Shown in pieces: positions 45,717 through 51,438 of a stretch of 51,438 nucleotides of DNA. The stretch spans positions 1 to 51,438 of the forward strand of contig CAMODU010000003.1 of NCBI GenBank assembly GCA_946611605.1, given 5' to 3'. Origin of the DNA: an uncultured bacterium. GTDB lineage: Bacteria; Bacillota_I; Bacilli_A; RF39; UBA660. The notes under the pieces were generated by a model, which worked only from the letters and a program-made list of their open reading frames with translations, searched no databases and was not told the DNA's origin. How positions within the stretch are numbered: the first letter of the stretch is position 1; the number at the start of each line of letters is the position of its first letter. The translations under genes were made by a program, and so were the position numbers.

Positions 45717-45895
45717 TCATTTTCATTACAATTACAATTTTCACATGTACAAGTTTCTTCATCACAAGTACATTCTTTACCTTCTTCACAACCACATTGG
45801 CATGTTTCTTCAGTACATGTACACTCTTTACCTTCTTGGCATCCACATGTACAATCTTCTTTGCAATTACACTTCTTCTTAACTTCTTCTTGCAT
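45701..45895 (-). CDS. Metallothionein-like 64-aa Cys-rich protein
   Basis: 64 aa with 16 cysteines (25%), no aromatic residue and no His. All cysteines lie in CxC or CxCxC clusters: 9/11, 15/17/19, 25/27, 32/34/36, 42/44, 49/51, 54/56. Residues 15-31 and 32-48 are a 17-residue tandem repeat of the form C(T/Q)CGC(Q/E)EGKECTC(T/D)EET. It is highly acidic (Glu/Asp), cytosolic, with no signal peptide. Composition fits a metal-thiolate protein. ATG 45895 has AGGAGG 5 bases upstream, only 9 bases after htpG, so it shares htpG's CIRCE-controlled promoter. Similarity to a known metallothionein family is not claimed; function is inferred from composition. Confidence 0.72.
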   Translation of the reverse strand: MQEEVKKKCNCKEDCTCGCQEGKECTCTEETCQCGCEEGKECTCDEETCTCENCNCNENEKEDE

Positions 45896-45904
45896 ATTAG
45901 CCTC

Positions 45905-47773
45905 CTATTTACTTAATTCTTCACATATTAAATTAGTAATTTCAGTTGGATTATCTATAGGTAATCCTTCAATTAATCTTGCTTGTGCATATAATACTTT
46001 AGATATATTTATTATATCATCTTTCTTTTTATCTTTCTCTAATTTGATTAATTTATCTGCTATTGGATGATTCTTATTAATCTCAAGAACCTTCTTAGCA
46101 TTTAATGTTTCATCAGTAGGCATTGCATTGATGATTTTTTCCATTTCAATAGTTACATCACCAGTTGATGATAAACTAACAGGATGTTTAGATAATTTAT
46201 TAGTAAATTTAACATCAGATAAATCTGTTATTGATGTTTTAATTACATCTAATAATTTCTTATTATCTTCATTAAACTTCTTTAATTCATCTTTTTCTTC
46301 ATCAGTAGAAAGGTCAGTTTCTTCTTTTTGAATATTAATTAATTCTTTACCATCGTATTTTTGTAATACTTGCATTACAAATTCATCTAAATAATTATCA
46401 CAGTAAAGTATTTCAATATCTTTATCTTTATAATTATCTACTACAGGTAAATTATCAATCTTATCTATAGATTCACCACATACATAATAAATTTTATCTT
46501 TACTTCTTTCACTTATTTCTTTTAAAGTTACTAACTTCTTATCTTTAGATGATGTGAATAATAATAAATCCTTTAATTTATCTTTATCCATACCAAAGTT
46601 GTTATAACATCCGAATTTAATATTCATACCAAATTCTTTAAAGAATTCTTCATACTTTTCTCTATTATCATTTAATAAAGATTCTAATTCTTTAGTAATC
46701 TTAGTATCTAATGATTTAGCTATAGTTTGTAATACATTATCTTGTTGTAGAGTTTCTCTTGATATATTTAATGATAAATCTTCAGAGTCTACTATACCTT
46801 TAATAAATGAATAATAATCAGGAACTAATTCCTTACATTTATCCATAATTAATACACCATTAGAATATAATTGTAATCCCTTTTCATATTCTTTAGTATA
46901 GTAATCATATGGAGCTTTAGATGGAATAAATATTAATGATCTATAATTAACTTTACCTTCTACATTAGATTTAATATGCATGATAGGTTCATTATAATCA
47001 ACAAACTTATCCATATAATATGAATTATATTCAGAATCATCTACATTAGTTTTCTTCCATATAGGAACCATACTATTTAATGTTTCTTCTACTACTTTAT
47101 CTTCATATTCATCTTTAGTTCCTTGTTTAGGTACACTCTTGTTAATATCCATCTTAATAGGATATGTAATATAATCAGAATATTTCTTTATTAATTCTTG
47201 TATCTTATGTGTATGTAAGTATTCAGAATATTTAACATCTTCTGTATCTTCTTTTAAAGTAATAATAATATCAGTTCCAACTGTATCTTTATTAGTTTCA
47301 TTAATAGTATAACCATCTATACCAGATGATTCCCATACATATGCATCTTTTTCACCATATCCTTTAGATATAACTTTAATATTAGATGCTACCATGAAAG
47401 CTGAATAAAAACCTACACCAAATTTACCAATTATATCTATATCTTCTTTATGTTCATTTTCAGCTTTAAATACTTCAGATCCTGATTTAGCTATAGTACC
47501 TAAATTGTTTTCTAATTCATCTTTAGTCATACCTATACCATTATCAGATATAGTTATTGTTTTATTATCTTCATCTACATATATTTTAATAAATAAATCT
47601 TCTTTATTAACTTTAATCTTTCTATCAGTTAAAGAATTATAATATAACTTATCTAATGCATCAGATGAGTTACTTATTAATTCTCTTAAGAATATATCTT
47701 TATTTGTATATATAGAATTAATCATTAAGTCCATTAGTTTTTTAGACTCAGTTTTAAATTGCTTTTTAGCCAT
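45905..47773 (-). CDS. htpG: Chaperone HtpG (Hsp90)
   Basis: 622 aa. The GHKL ATPase motifs are intact: LRELISNSSDALDK, DNGIGMTKDEL, GTIAKSG, IGKFGVGFYSAF. Middle-domain landmarks (GIVDSEDLSLNISRETLQQD) and the C-terminal dimer domain are present. Hsp90 holds and remodels client proteins after stress. Behind it follows the 64-aa Cys-rich gene. Promoter and CIRCE lie immediately upstream, so in this organism htpG appears under HrcA control, unlike Bacillus subtilis where htpG is class III and lacks CIRCE. Confidence 0.97.
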   Translation of the reverse strand: MAKKQFKTESKKLMDLMINSIYTNKDIFLRELISNSSDALDKLYYNSLTDRKIKVNKEDLFIKIYVDEDNKTITISDNGIGMTKDELENNLGTIAKSGSEVFKAENEHKEDIDIIGKFGVGFYSAFMVASNIKVISKGYGEKDAYVWESSGIDGYTINETNKDTVGTDIIITLKEDTEDVKYSEYLHTHKIQELIKKYSDYITYPIKMDINKSVPKQGTKDEYEDKVVEETLNSMVPIWKKTNVDDSEYNSYYMDKFVDYNEPIMHIKSNVEGKVNYRSLIFIPSKAPYDYYTKEYEKGLQLYSNGVLIMDKCKELVPDYYSFIKGIVDSEDLSLNISRETLQQDNVLQTIAKSLDTKITKELESLLNDNREKYEEFFKEFGMNIKFGCYNNFGMDKDKLKDLLLFTSSKDKKLVTLKEISERSKDKIYYVCGESIDKIDNLPVVDNYKDKDIEILYCDNYLDEFVMQVLQKYDGKELINIQKEETDLSTDEEKDELKKFNEDNKKLLDVIKTSITDLSDVKFTNKLSKHPVSLSSTGDVTIEMEKIINAMPTDETLNAKKVLEINKNHPIADKLIKLEKDKKKDDIINISKVLYAQARLIEGLPIDNPTEITNLICEELSK

Positions 47774-47796
47774 TCTAACACTTCCTTACAATTAAT

Positions 47797-47825
47797 GTTA
47801 TAGCACTTATAATTAGCACTGTCAA
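47797..47825 (-). promoter_or_regulatory. Promoter of htpG-Cys-rich operon
   Basis: Minus strand perfect TTGACA (47820-47825), 17-base spacer, TATAAC (47797-47802), 23 bases before ATG 47773. The -35 is embedded in the CIRCE element. Confidence 0.85.
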
Positions 47826-47839
47826 TATATAAGTGCTAA
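47813..47839 (-). promoter_or_regulatory. CIRCE element upstream of htpG
   Basis: Plus strand TTAGCACTG, 9 bases, AAGTGCTAA; each arm matches the consensus at 8 of 9 positions. An extra half-site TAGCACTT (47801-47808) lies over the -10 region. Confidence 0.9.
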
Positions 47840-47856
47840 TTATACATAAAAAGAAA

Positions 47857-47876
47857 AAAGCATATACTTATGCTTT
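47857..47876 (-). terminator. Terminator after the CAP-domain lipoprotein gene
   Basis: AAAGCATA (47857-47864) and TATGCTTT (47869-47876) around TACT, followed by TTTCTTTTTA on the minus strand. Confidence 0.75.
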
Positions 47877-48488
47877 AAATTCTTGTGCGTAATAGAAAGT
47901 ATTACCAGTTGGTGCAACTCCTATTCCTACATACTTTAAATCAGGATTCATTATATTATGTTCATGTGTAGGAGAATTCATAAATGCTTTCATAGCTCTT
48001 TCTACATCGTTGAAACCATATGAAATATTTTCTGCTGCTCTATTATATTTAATTCCTAATTCCTTATATACAGTAGACCATTTACTTCCATCAGGTCTAG
48101 TATGTTCAAATACACCTGTTCTTGCCATCTCAGCAGCTCTTACACTTGCAGCTAATGATAATTCATAACTATATTCTAAATCACTTAATCCTTTTTCTCT
48201 TCTATATCTATTAATAACACTTATCATTTCATTTATAGTATTAATATATGTATTAATATTATTCTTAGCTATACTTAAATCATCATTAGTAGAAACGCTT
48301 GTTGTTGTAGTTCTTTTAACTGTAGTTGTTAAAGTACTAGTAGTTGTTTTAGTTGTTGTTGTATTACCTTGATTTACATATGCTAAAGGAGTAATACTAT
48401 TTTCATATGTATTACTATCTTTTTTAATACCACATCCAACTATTATTAATAAAGATAATAATAGTATTCCTATCTTCTTACCAACCAT
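47868..48488 (-). CDS. CAP/SCP-domain lipoprotein
   Basis: 206 aa. A signal peptide with lipobox (IIVGC, Cys19) anchors it outside. A Thr-rich linker (about 42-68) is followed by a CAP domain (about 75-206): LAASVRAAEMARTGVFEHTRPDGSKW, AAENISYGFN, SPTHEHNIMNPDLKYVGIGV. The domain His (FEHTRP, THEHN) and Glu are present. CAP proteins of Firmicutes are secreted, often of uncertain function (YkwD-like). Monocistronic; ATG 48488 with AAGGGGA upstream, promoter at 48515-48543. Confidence 0.9.
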   Translation of the reverse strand: MVGKKIGILLLSLLIIVGCGIKKDSNTYENSITPLAYVNQGNTTTTKTTTSTLTTTVKRTTTTSVSTNDDLSIAKNNINTYINTINEMISVINRYRREKGLSDLEYSYELSLAASVRAAEMARTGVFEHTRPDGSKWSTVYKELGIKYNRAAENISYGFNDVERAMKAFMNSPTHEHNIMNPDLKYVGIGVAPTGNTFYYAQEFKA

Positions 48489-48514
48489 ATATATTCCCCT
48501 TTTGTTAAGTACAT

Positions 48515-48543
48515 ATTATATATTAATATGAATTTTTAGTCAA
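48515..48543 (-). promoter_or_regulatory. Promoter of the CAP lipoprotein gene
   Basis: Minus strand TTGACT (48538-48543), 17-base spacer, TATAAT (48515-48520). TTGACT begins inside the poly-T tail of the upstream gene's terminator. Confidence 0.75.
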
Positions 48544-48550
48544 AAAAAAT

Positions 48551-48572
48551 AAGCATGTATAAATACATGCTT
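48551..48572 (-). terminator. Terminator after the thioredoxin-like lipoprotein gene
   Basis: AAGCATGTA (48551-48559) and TACATGCTT (48564-48572) around TAAA; minus strand continues ATTTTTTTT. Confidence 0.8.
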
Positions 48573-48580
48573 TGTGTCTA

Positions 48581-49270
48581 TTAATTATTGAAAAATTCGT
48601 TAAACTTATCTTCTTGATCTTTTAATACTTCATCAGATAATTCATCAAATGCACCTTCAAGTTTATCAGATCTCATAGATACATATTTAACTGCTTTACC
48701 ATCTTTAAAGAAGAATACATCACCACCATATAATCTCTTTTCACCTATATTATATGTAGTATCATCTTTAGTAATAGTATAATCTTGTGCAAAATCATTT
48801 ACATATTCAAGTATTTCCATATATGCAGGATTACCTTCTCTTGTTAATTTAAATGATATTTCTTTATTACTATCATCTAATTCATATAAATCTCTTAATA
48901 TTTCATTATGGTCATCATCCCAGAAATCTATATAATAAATATCTTGAATTTTTCTTTTAATAGATACATTAGTAAATTTTTCTAATCCTGATCTGCACCA
49001 TGGACATAAAGGATCTCCTATGTATACATAGAATGTTTCTTTATTATGTATCTTATCTAAGATATCAGTATCAGTAGTTTTAATAAATGGATTTTGATCA
49101 GATATATTTAATGTTCTATATATCTTATCTCCCTTAGCAGGTTTACCATTTAATGCTTCATATTCATTCTTGAAATCTATTGCACTTTGCCTAGCTTCTT
49201 TCTTAGTACATCCTGTAATAGTAAATAATCCTAACATAATTAATAACACAAGTAATAACTTTCTTTTCAC
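48581..49270 (-). CDS. Thioredoxin-fold lipoprotein with CPWC active site
   Basis: 229 aa from GTG 49270. A signal peptide with lipobox (LFTITGC) anchors it outside. The thioredoxin-like domain carries GDPLCPWCRSGLEKF, a CPWC redox pair, followed by DVFFFKDGKAVKY, the usual beta-strand after a cis-Pro. Likely a thiol-disulfide exchanger at the cell surface in an organism whose other exported proteins also contain cysteines. The frame continues upstream to ATG 49288, but AGGAGG lies between that ATG and the GTG, so GTG is the start; translation then begins with the usual basic MKRKLLLVLL. Confidence 0.82.
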   Translation of the reverse strand: MKRKLLLVLLIMLGLFTITGCTKKEARQSAIDFKNEYEALNGKPAKGDKIYRTLNISDQNPFIKTTDTDILDKIHNKETFYVYIGDPLCPWCRSGLEKFTNVSIKRKIQDIYYIDFWDDDHNEILRDLYELDDSNKEISFKLTREGNPAYMEILEYVNDFAQDYTITKDDTTYNIGEKRLYGGDVFFFKDGKAVKYVSMRSDKLEGAFDELSDEVLKDQEDKFNEFFNN

Positions 49271-49315
49271 AATTTCCCTCCTCGTCATTACAAGTTTATT
49301 ATATATAATAAAAAC

Positions 49316-49339
49316 AACTAATAAAATAAATTACTAGTT
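49316..49339 (-). terminator. Likely terminator after the XRE-family gene
   Basis: AACTAATAA (49316-49324) and TTACTAGTT (49331-49339) form a 9-bp stem (one G-T pair) followed by GTTTTTATT on the minus strand, 25 bases after the stop. Confidence 0.5.
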
Positions 49340-49367
49340 GAATTAACTAAACTATAGGTTGAGTTAA
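49336..49367. repeat. 11-bp direct repeat, two helical turns apart
   Basis: GTTGAATTAAC (49336-49346) and GTTGAGTTAAC (49357-49367) are 10/11 identical and start 21 bases apart. They lie at and just past the stop of the XRE gene, upstream of the thioredoxin lipoprotein promoter region. Confidence 0.45.
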
Positions 49368-50038
49368 CATTCATCATCTAAATGCAAAGGTATATCATAT
49401 GATGTAGTCTTATTACCTTCCTTAGCTTCTATAGATAATTTTAATGTATCACCTTTATATAATTTACATGATTGCTCATAATGGTCTGCTTTAATTTTTA
49501 TTTCTTTTAAATAATCTTCTAACTTAATATCATTCTTAGTATCACATTCATATATTACTTTATCATTTTCATATAATTTACAAGTAAGACTATCATATTT
49601 ATTAACATCATCACCACCACAGTAATTAATGTTAGAAATATATATAGAAGAATTATTCTTATCATATGCAACACTTCCTGTAACATTAAAAGCATCACAT
49701 GTAGTTGTTAATGTTTTAAATTTAAATGATTTATTACTATTAATACAATATACAAATATTTCAAATATTAATAATAGTAATATAGGTATTATAAATAACC
49801 ATTTATAATTCTTTTTCTTCTTATTAACAATATGATTACCATCTAAGAAATCATTTACATCTAAATTATAATCATTACATATTTCTTTTATTAATGATAT
49901 ATCAGGAAGATTAGTTCCATTTTCCCATTTAGACACAGCTTGATATGTTACACCATATTTATCAGCTAAATCTTTTTGAGTTAAACCATTCTTCTTTCTT
50001 AAATCTTTAATTAGGTTACCTACTTTTCTAGGATCCAT
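49364..50038 (-). CDS. Membrane-tethered XRE-family transcriptional regulator
   Basis: 224 aa. HTH_3/XRE domain at about 4-60 (LIKDLRKKNGLTQKDLADKYGVTYQAVSKWENG), basic KKKK, one membrane helix at about 78-98, then an external domain (about 100-224) with seven cysteines. The layout (cytoplasmic HTH, membrane helix, Cys-rich outside) suggests a one-component sensor for an envelope signal; effector and targets are unknown. ATG 50038 is used because GTG 50047 is part of the AGGTGG Shine-Dalgarno. TATAAT lies at 50053-50058. Confidence 0.85.
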   Translation of the reverse strand: MDPRKVGNLIKDLRKKNGLTQKDLADKYGVTYQAVSKWENGTNLPDISLIKEICNDYNLDVNDFLDGNHIVNKKKKNYKWLFIIPILLLLIFEIFVYCINSNKSFKFKTLTTTCDAFNVTGSVAYDKNNSSIYISNINYCGGDDVNKYDSLTCKLYENDKVIYECDTKNDIKLEDYLKEIKIKADHYEQSCKLYKGDTLKLSIEAKEGNKTTSYDIPLHLDDEC

Positions 50039-50069
50039 ATTAACCACCTATTAATATTATACAAAAAGA

Positions 50070-50093
50070 AAGAAACAAAATAAATTGTTTCTT
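50070..50093 (-). terminator. Terminator after the 50092-50622 gene
   Basis: AAGAAACAA (50070-50078) and TTGTTTCTT (50085-50093) form a 9-bp stem; minus strand continues TCTTTTTG. Confidence 0.7.
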
Positions 50094-50622
50094 ACTTATT
50101 AAATATTTTTAATTTAGGTAATTCTATTTCTTTATCTTCTTTATAACCAGTTATTTTCTTTAATGATCTAATTTCTTGAACTAATATATATAAATTAGTT
50201 CCTTCTATAAATGATAAAGATGAAATAAATGCAAATAGTAATAATGATGATAATAATAATATATAGTTACCCATGAATAATGATCCTAATACACATGCAA
50301 ATGATAAACATAACATAAGTATACTTGCAAGTAATACAAATAATCTTACATTAGATTCATTTTCATATGCATCTATCTTTCTTGCTATTTCAACTTTAGA
50401 TCTAACAATTACTTGGTCTAATCTTTTTATATTGTTTTGATTATTTTCAACTATTCTAGTTCTACCTATATTAGATTTAACTTCAATATGATTTTCATCT
50501 TGTATACAATATGAAACAACATATTTATCAATCTTATGATTATAATAATCATTCTTTTTGTTAATCATATCTTGATATAAATCTTCAACAGTAGAAAATA
50601 ATTTACGTTTAAACAATTCCAT
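50092..50622 (-). CDS. Two-helix membrane protein of unknown function
   Basis: 176 aa from ATG 50622 (GGGGTG 7 bases upstream; the longer frame to 50679 has an implausible hydrophobic prefix). The N-terminal half is soluble and charged (MELFKRKLFSTVEDLYQDMINKK), with a helix ending in RSKVEIARKIDAYENESN. Two membrane segments follow at about 92-110 and 116-138, then a basic tail (KLKIFNK). The family is not recognised. It lies between the XRE gene and the 90-aa membrane protein, each separated by a terminator. Confidence 0.6.
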   Translation of the reverse strand: MELFKRKLFSTVEDLYQDMINKKNDYYNHKIDKYVVSYCIQDENHIEVKSNIGRTRIVENNQNNIKRLDQVIVRSKVEIARKIDAYENESNVRLFVLLASILMLCLSFACVLGSLFMGNYILLLSSLLLFAFISSLSFIEGTNLYILVQEIRSLKKITGYKEDKEIELPKLKIFNK

Positions 50623-50666
50623 ACCAATACACCCCTTGAAATTAGGTGTTATTATACAACAAAAAA

Positions 50667-50691
50667 GGATTATGTGCAAATTACATAACCC
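50667..50691 (-). terminator. Terminator of nusB-membrane protein operon
   Basis: GGATTATGT (50667-50675) and ACATAACCC (50683-50691) pair with one mismatch around GCAAATT; minus strand continues TTTTTTG. The stop codon is in the hairpin. Confidence 0.7.
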
Positions 50692-50953
50692 TTGAAATAT
50701 ATAACATATAAGCTGTAAATATAGCTGATATTAAGGAACCAATTATACATAATATATAACCTAATTTTATTTGTTTCTTTACCTCATAGTAAGTAACAGA
50801 TAAACACATACCTAATATACCAAATACTATACCAAATAATCCTAATGGACTAACTGCTATAGATACAATACCTAAAGCAATAGATAATCCATTATAAACT
50901 ACTAAATCTTTTTCGGATAAGTTATATTTGTTATCGGTCTTCTTTTCTCTCAT
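50681..50953 (-). CDS. Small multi-pass membrane protein (DUF4190-like)
   Basis: 90 aa. A polar N-terminus is followed by two or three hydrophobic segments: LSIALGIVSIAVSPLGLFGIVFGILGMCLS (about 22-52) and LGYILCIIGSLISAIFTAYMLYI (about 64-86). The pattern of Gly-rich helices with a short KKQIK turn resembles DUF4190-type proteins. Co-transcribed with nusB (11-base gap), with GAGGGAA upstream of ATG 50953. Confidence 0.6.
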   Translation of the reverse strand: MREKKTDNKYNLSEKDLVVYNGLSIALGIVSIAVSPLGLFGIVFGILGMCLSVTYYEVKKQIKLGYILCIIGSLISAIFTAYMLYISRVM

Positions 50954-50964
50954 ATAATTCCCTC

Positions 50965-51360
50965 TTATTCATTTACTAATTTATCTAATACAGCATTAAT
51001 CATTTTACGTACATTATCATCAGAATACTTCTTAGCTAATTCAATAGCTTCATTAATAACTACTAAATCAGGTGTATCCATATATTTTAATTCATATATT
51101 GCCATTCTTAATATAGATCTACCCATAGAATCTAATCTATCAATAGTCCAATCATTTAAATATGAATTAGCTAATTTATCAATATCATTCATATATGTTG
51201 TTGTACCATATACCATATCTTTAACAAATTCATTATCAATATCTAAATTTTCATGTATAACATCATCTATATTATATTCTATTTTATTCTTAGCATATAA
51301 TTCTATTTGATATAAAATAGTCATAACTTTTTCTCTTAATTCAGATCTTGTTATCGCCAT
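50965..51360 (-). CDS. nusB: Transcription antitermination factor NusB
   Basis: 131 aa RNA-binding factor that, with NusE, supports antitermination of rRNA operons. Helical NusB fold with the hallmarks LREKVMTILYQIELY, NDWTIDRLDSMGRSILRMAIYELKYM and VVINEAIELAKKYSDDNVRKMINAVLDKL. ATG 51360 is chosen over GTG 51369, which has no Shine-Dalgarno. A TAGATA/TATAAT pair (51384-51412) with a 17-base spacer may be its promoter. Confidence 0.95.
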   Translation of the reverse strand: MAITRSELREKVMTILYQIELYAKNKIEYNIDDVIHENLDIDNEFVKDMVYGTTTYMNDIDKLANSYLNDWTIDRLDSMGRSILRMAIYELKYMDTPDLVVINEAIELAKKYSDDNVRKMINAVLDKLVNE

Positions 51361-51395
51361 ATTTCTCACTCATTTCATATAAGATTATAACATAA

Positions 51396-51438
51396 TTATT
51401 TCTTAGTATCTATTATTTTAGTATTAGATATATAATCT
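51396..51438 (-). CDS. Possible 3' end of the gene upstream of nusB
   Basis: A reading frame of 13 codons enters from the right edge and ends in TAA at 51396-51398. In many Firmicutes the gene before nusB encodes an Asp23-like protein, but 13 residues are too few to judge. Confidence 0.25.
   Translation of the reverse strand, partial: DYISNTKIIDTKK

Noticed and set aside
45546-46070. 174-codon open frame on the plus strand
   Set aside because: It runs through tRNA-Ser, its promoter and antisense to the Cys-rich gene and htpG; the encoded His/Ser repeat is the reverse strand of the Cys codons.
51384-51412. TAGATA-17-TATAAT promoter before nusB
   Set aside because: Weak -35 in AT-rich sequence; mentioned in the nusB entry but not listed as a feature.
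1-51438. Mycoplasma-like code with TGA as Trp
   Set aside because: TGA stops are used at 5619-5621 and at the VTT-gene end (19575-19577), and Trp residues in conserved positions use TGG.
1-51438. CRISPR arrays, insertion sequences, prophage or transposase genes
   Set aside because: No direct-repeat/spacer array, terminal inverted repeats or mobile-element proteins were seen; the repeats present are inside coding genes.

Overview
The window is a compact, very AT-rich bacterial chromosome segment. TGA acts as a stop: the polymerase gene ends in an ATGA overlap at 5618-5621, and the VTT-protein gene ends in TGA over the rmuC start at about 19575-19578. The genetic code is therefore the standard bacterial one, not the mycoplasma code. 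Several things point to Bacilli/Firmicutes: hrcA-grpE-dnaK-dnaJ with CIRCE operators, rnc-smc, ftsEX followed by an M23 hydrolase, a YolD/UvrX-type polymerase pair, DUF1292, and AGGAGG/AGGTGAT ribosome binding sites. The low GC, small intergenic gaps, Thr-rich surface linkers and anaerobic class III ribonucleotide reductase suggest an uncultured anaerobic gut Bacilli lineage (RF39/RFN20-like). That placement is inference; there is no 16S gene here.

Layout, left to right. 1-304: N-terminus of priA, cut by the window edge. 350-4232: three membrane-anchored proteins in one operon, two of them zinc-ribbon paralogues. 4317-5931: a plus-strand DNA-damage cassette (Y-family polymerase + YolD) with a LexA-like box. 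5943-6127: tRNA-Ala(UGC) with its own promoter and tandem hairpins. 6170-13282: a 2370-aa surface protein with PASTA, membrane, Ig/chitobiase-like, collagen-like and duplicated Gly-rich regions. 13422-18375: ftsE-ftsX-M23 hydrolase-cdsA-rseP. 18493-20183: VTT (DedA/TVP38-type) protein and rmuC. 20240-24009: lepA, an unknown gene and a kinase-fold gene. 24024-27441: nrdD-dut divergent from a Crp/Fnr regulator, with a palindrome between, then the regulator's terminator. 27440-28672: an exported surface protein. 28757-35456: the heat-shock operon hrcA-grpE-dnaK-pepF-dnaJ-abrB-like. 35494-39309: a 1170-aa repeat protein and DUF1292. 39425-43021: rnc-smc. 43131-44899: a ZnuA-like lipoprotein without metal ligands, translationally coupled to a DHH phosphoesterase. 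45587-47839: tRNA-Ser(GCU), then htpG and a metallothionein-like 64-aa protein behind a CIRCE element. 47868-51438: envelope lipoproteins, a membrane-tethered XRE regulator, small membrane proteins and nusB.

How the genes work together. Two heat-shock units (hrcA operon and htpG) carry HrcA operators laid directly over strong TTGACA promoters, and each has recruited an unusual passenger: pepF and an AbrB-like gene in one, a 16-cysteine small protein in the other. The cell-envelope genes (ftsEX/M23, cdsA, rseP, giant adhesin-like protein, CAP and thioredoxin lipoproteins) make up much of the rest. Most operons end in a rho-independent hairpin that contains or touches the stop codon, and in places the next promoter begins inside the previous terminator. 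Many starts were set downstream of the longest open frame, because a GTG or TTG at the longest start lies inside or just before the real Shine-Dalgarno sequence.
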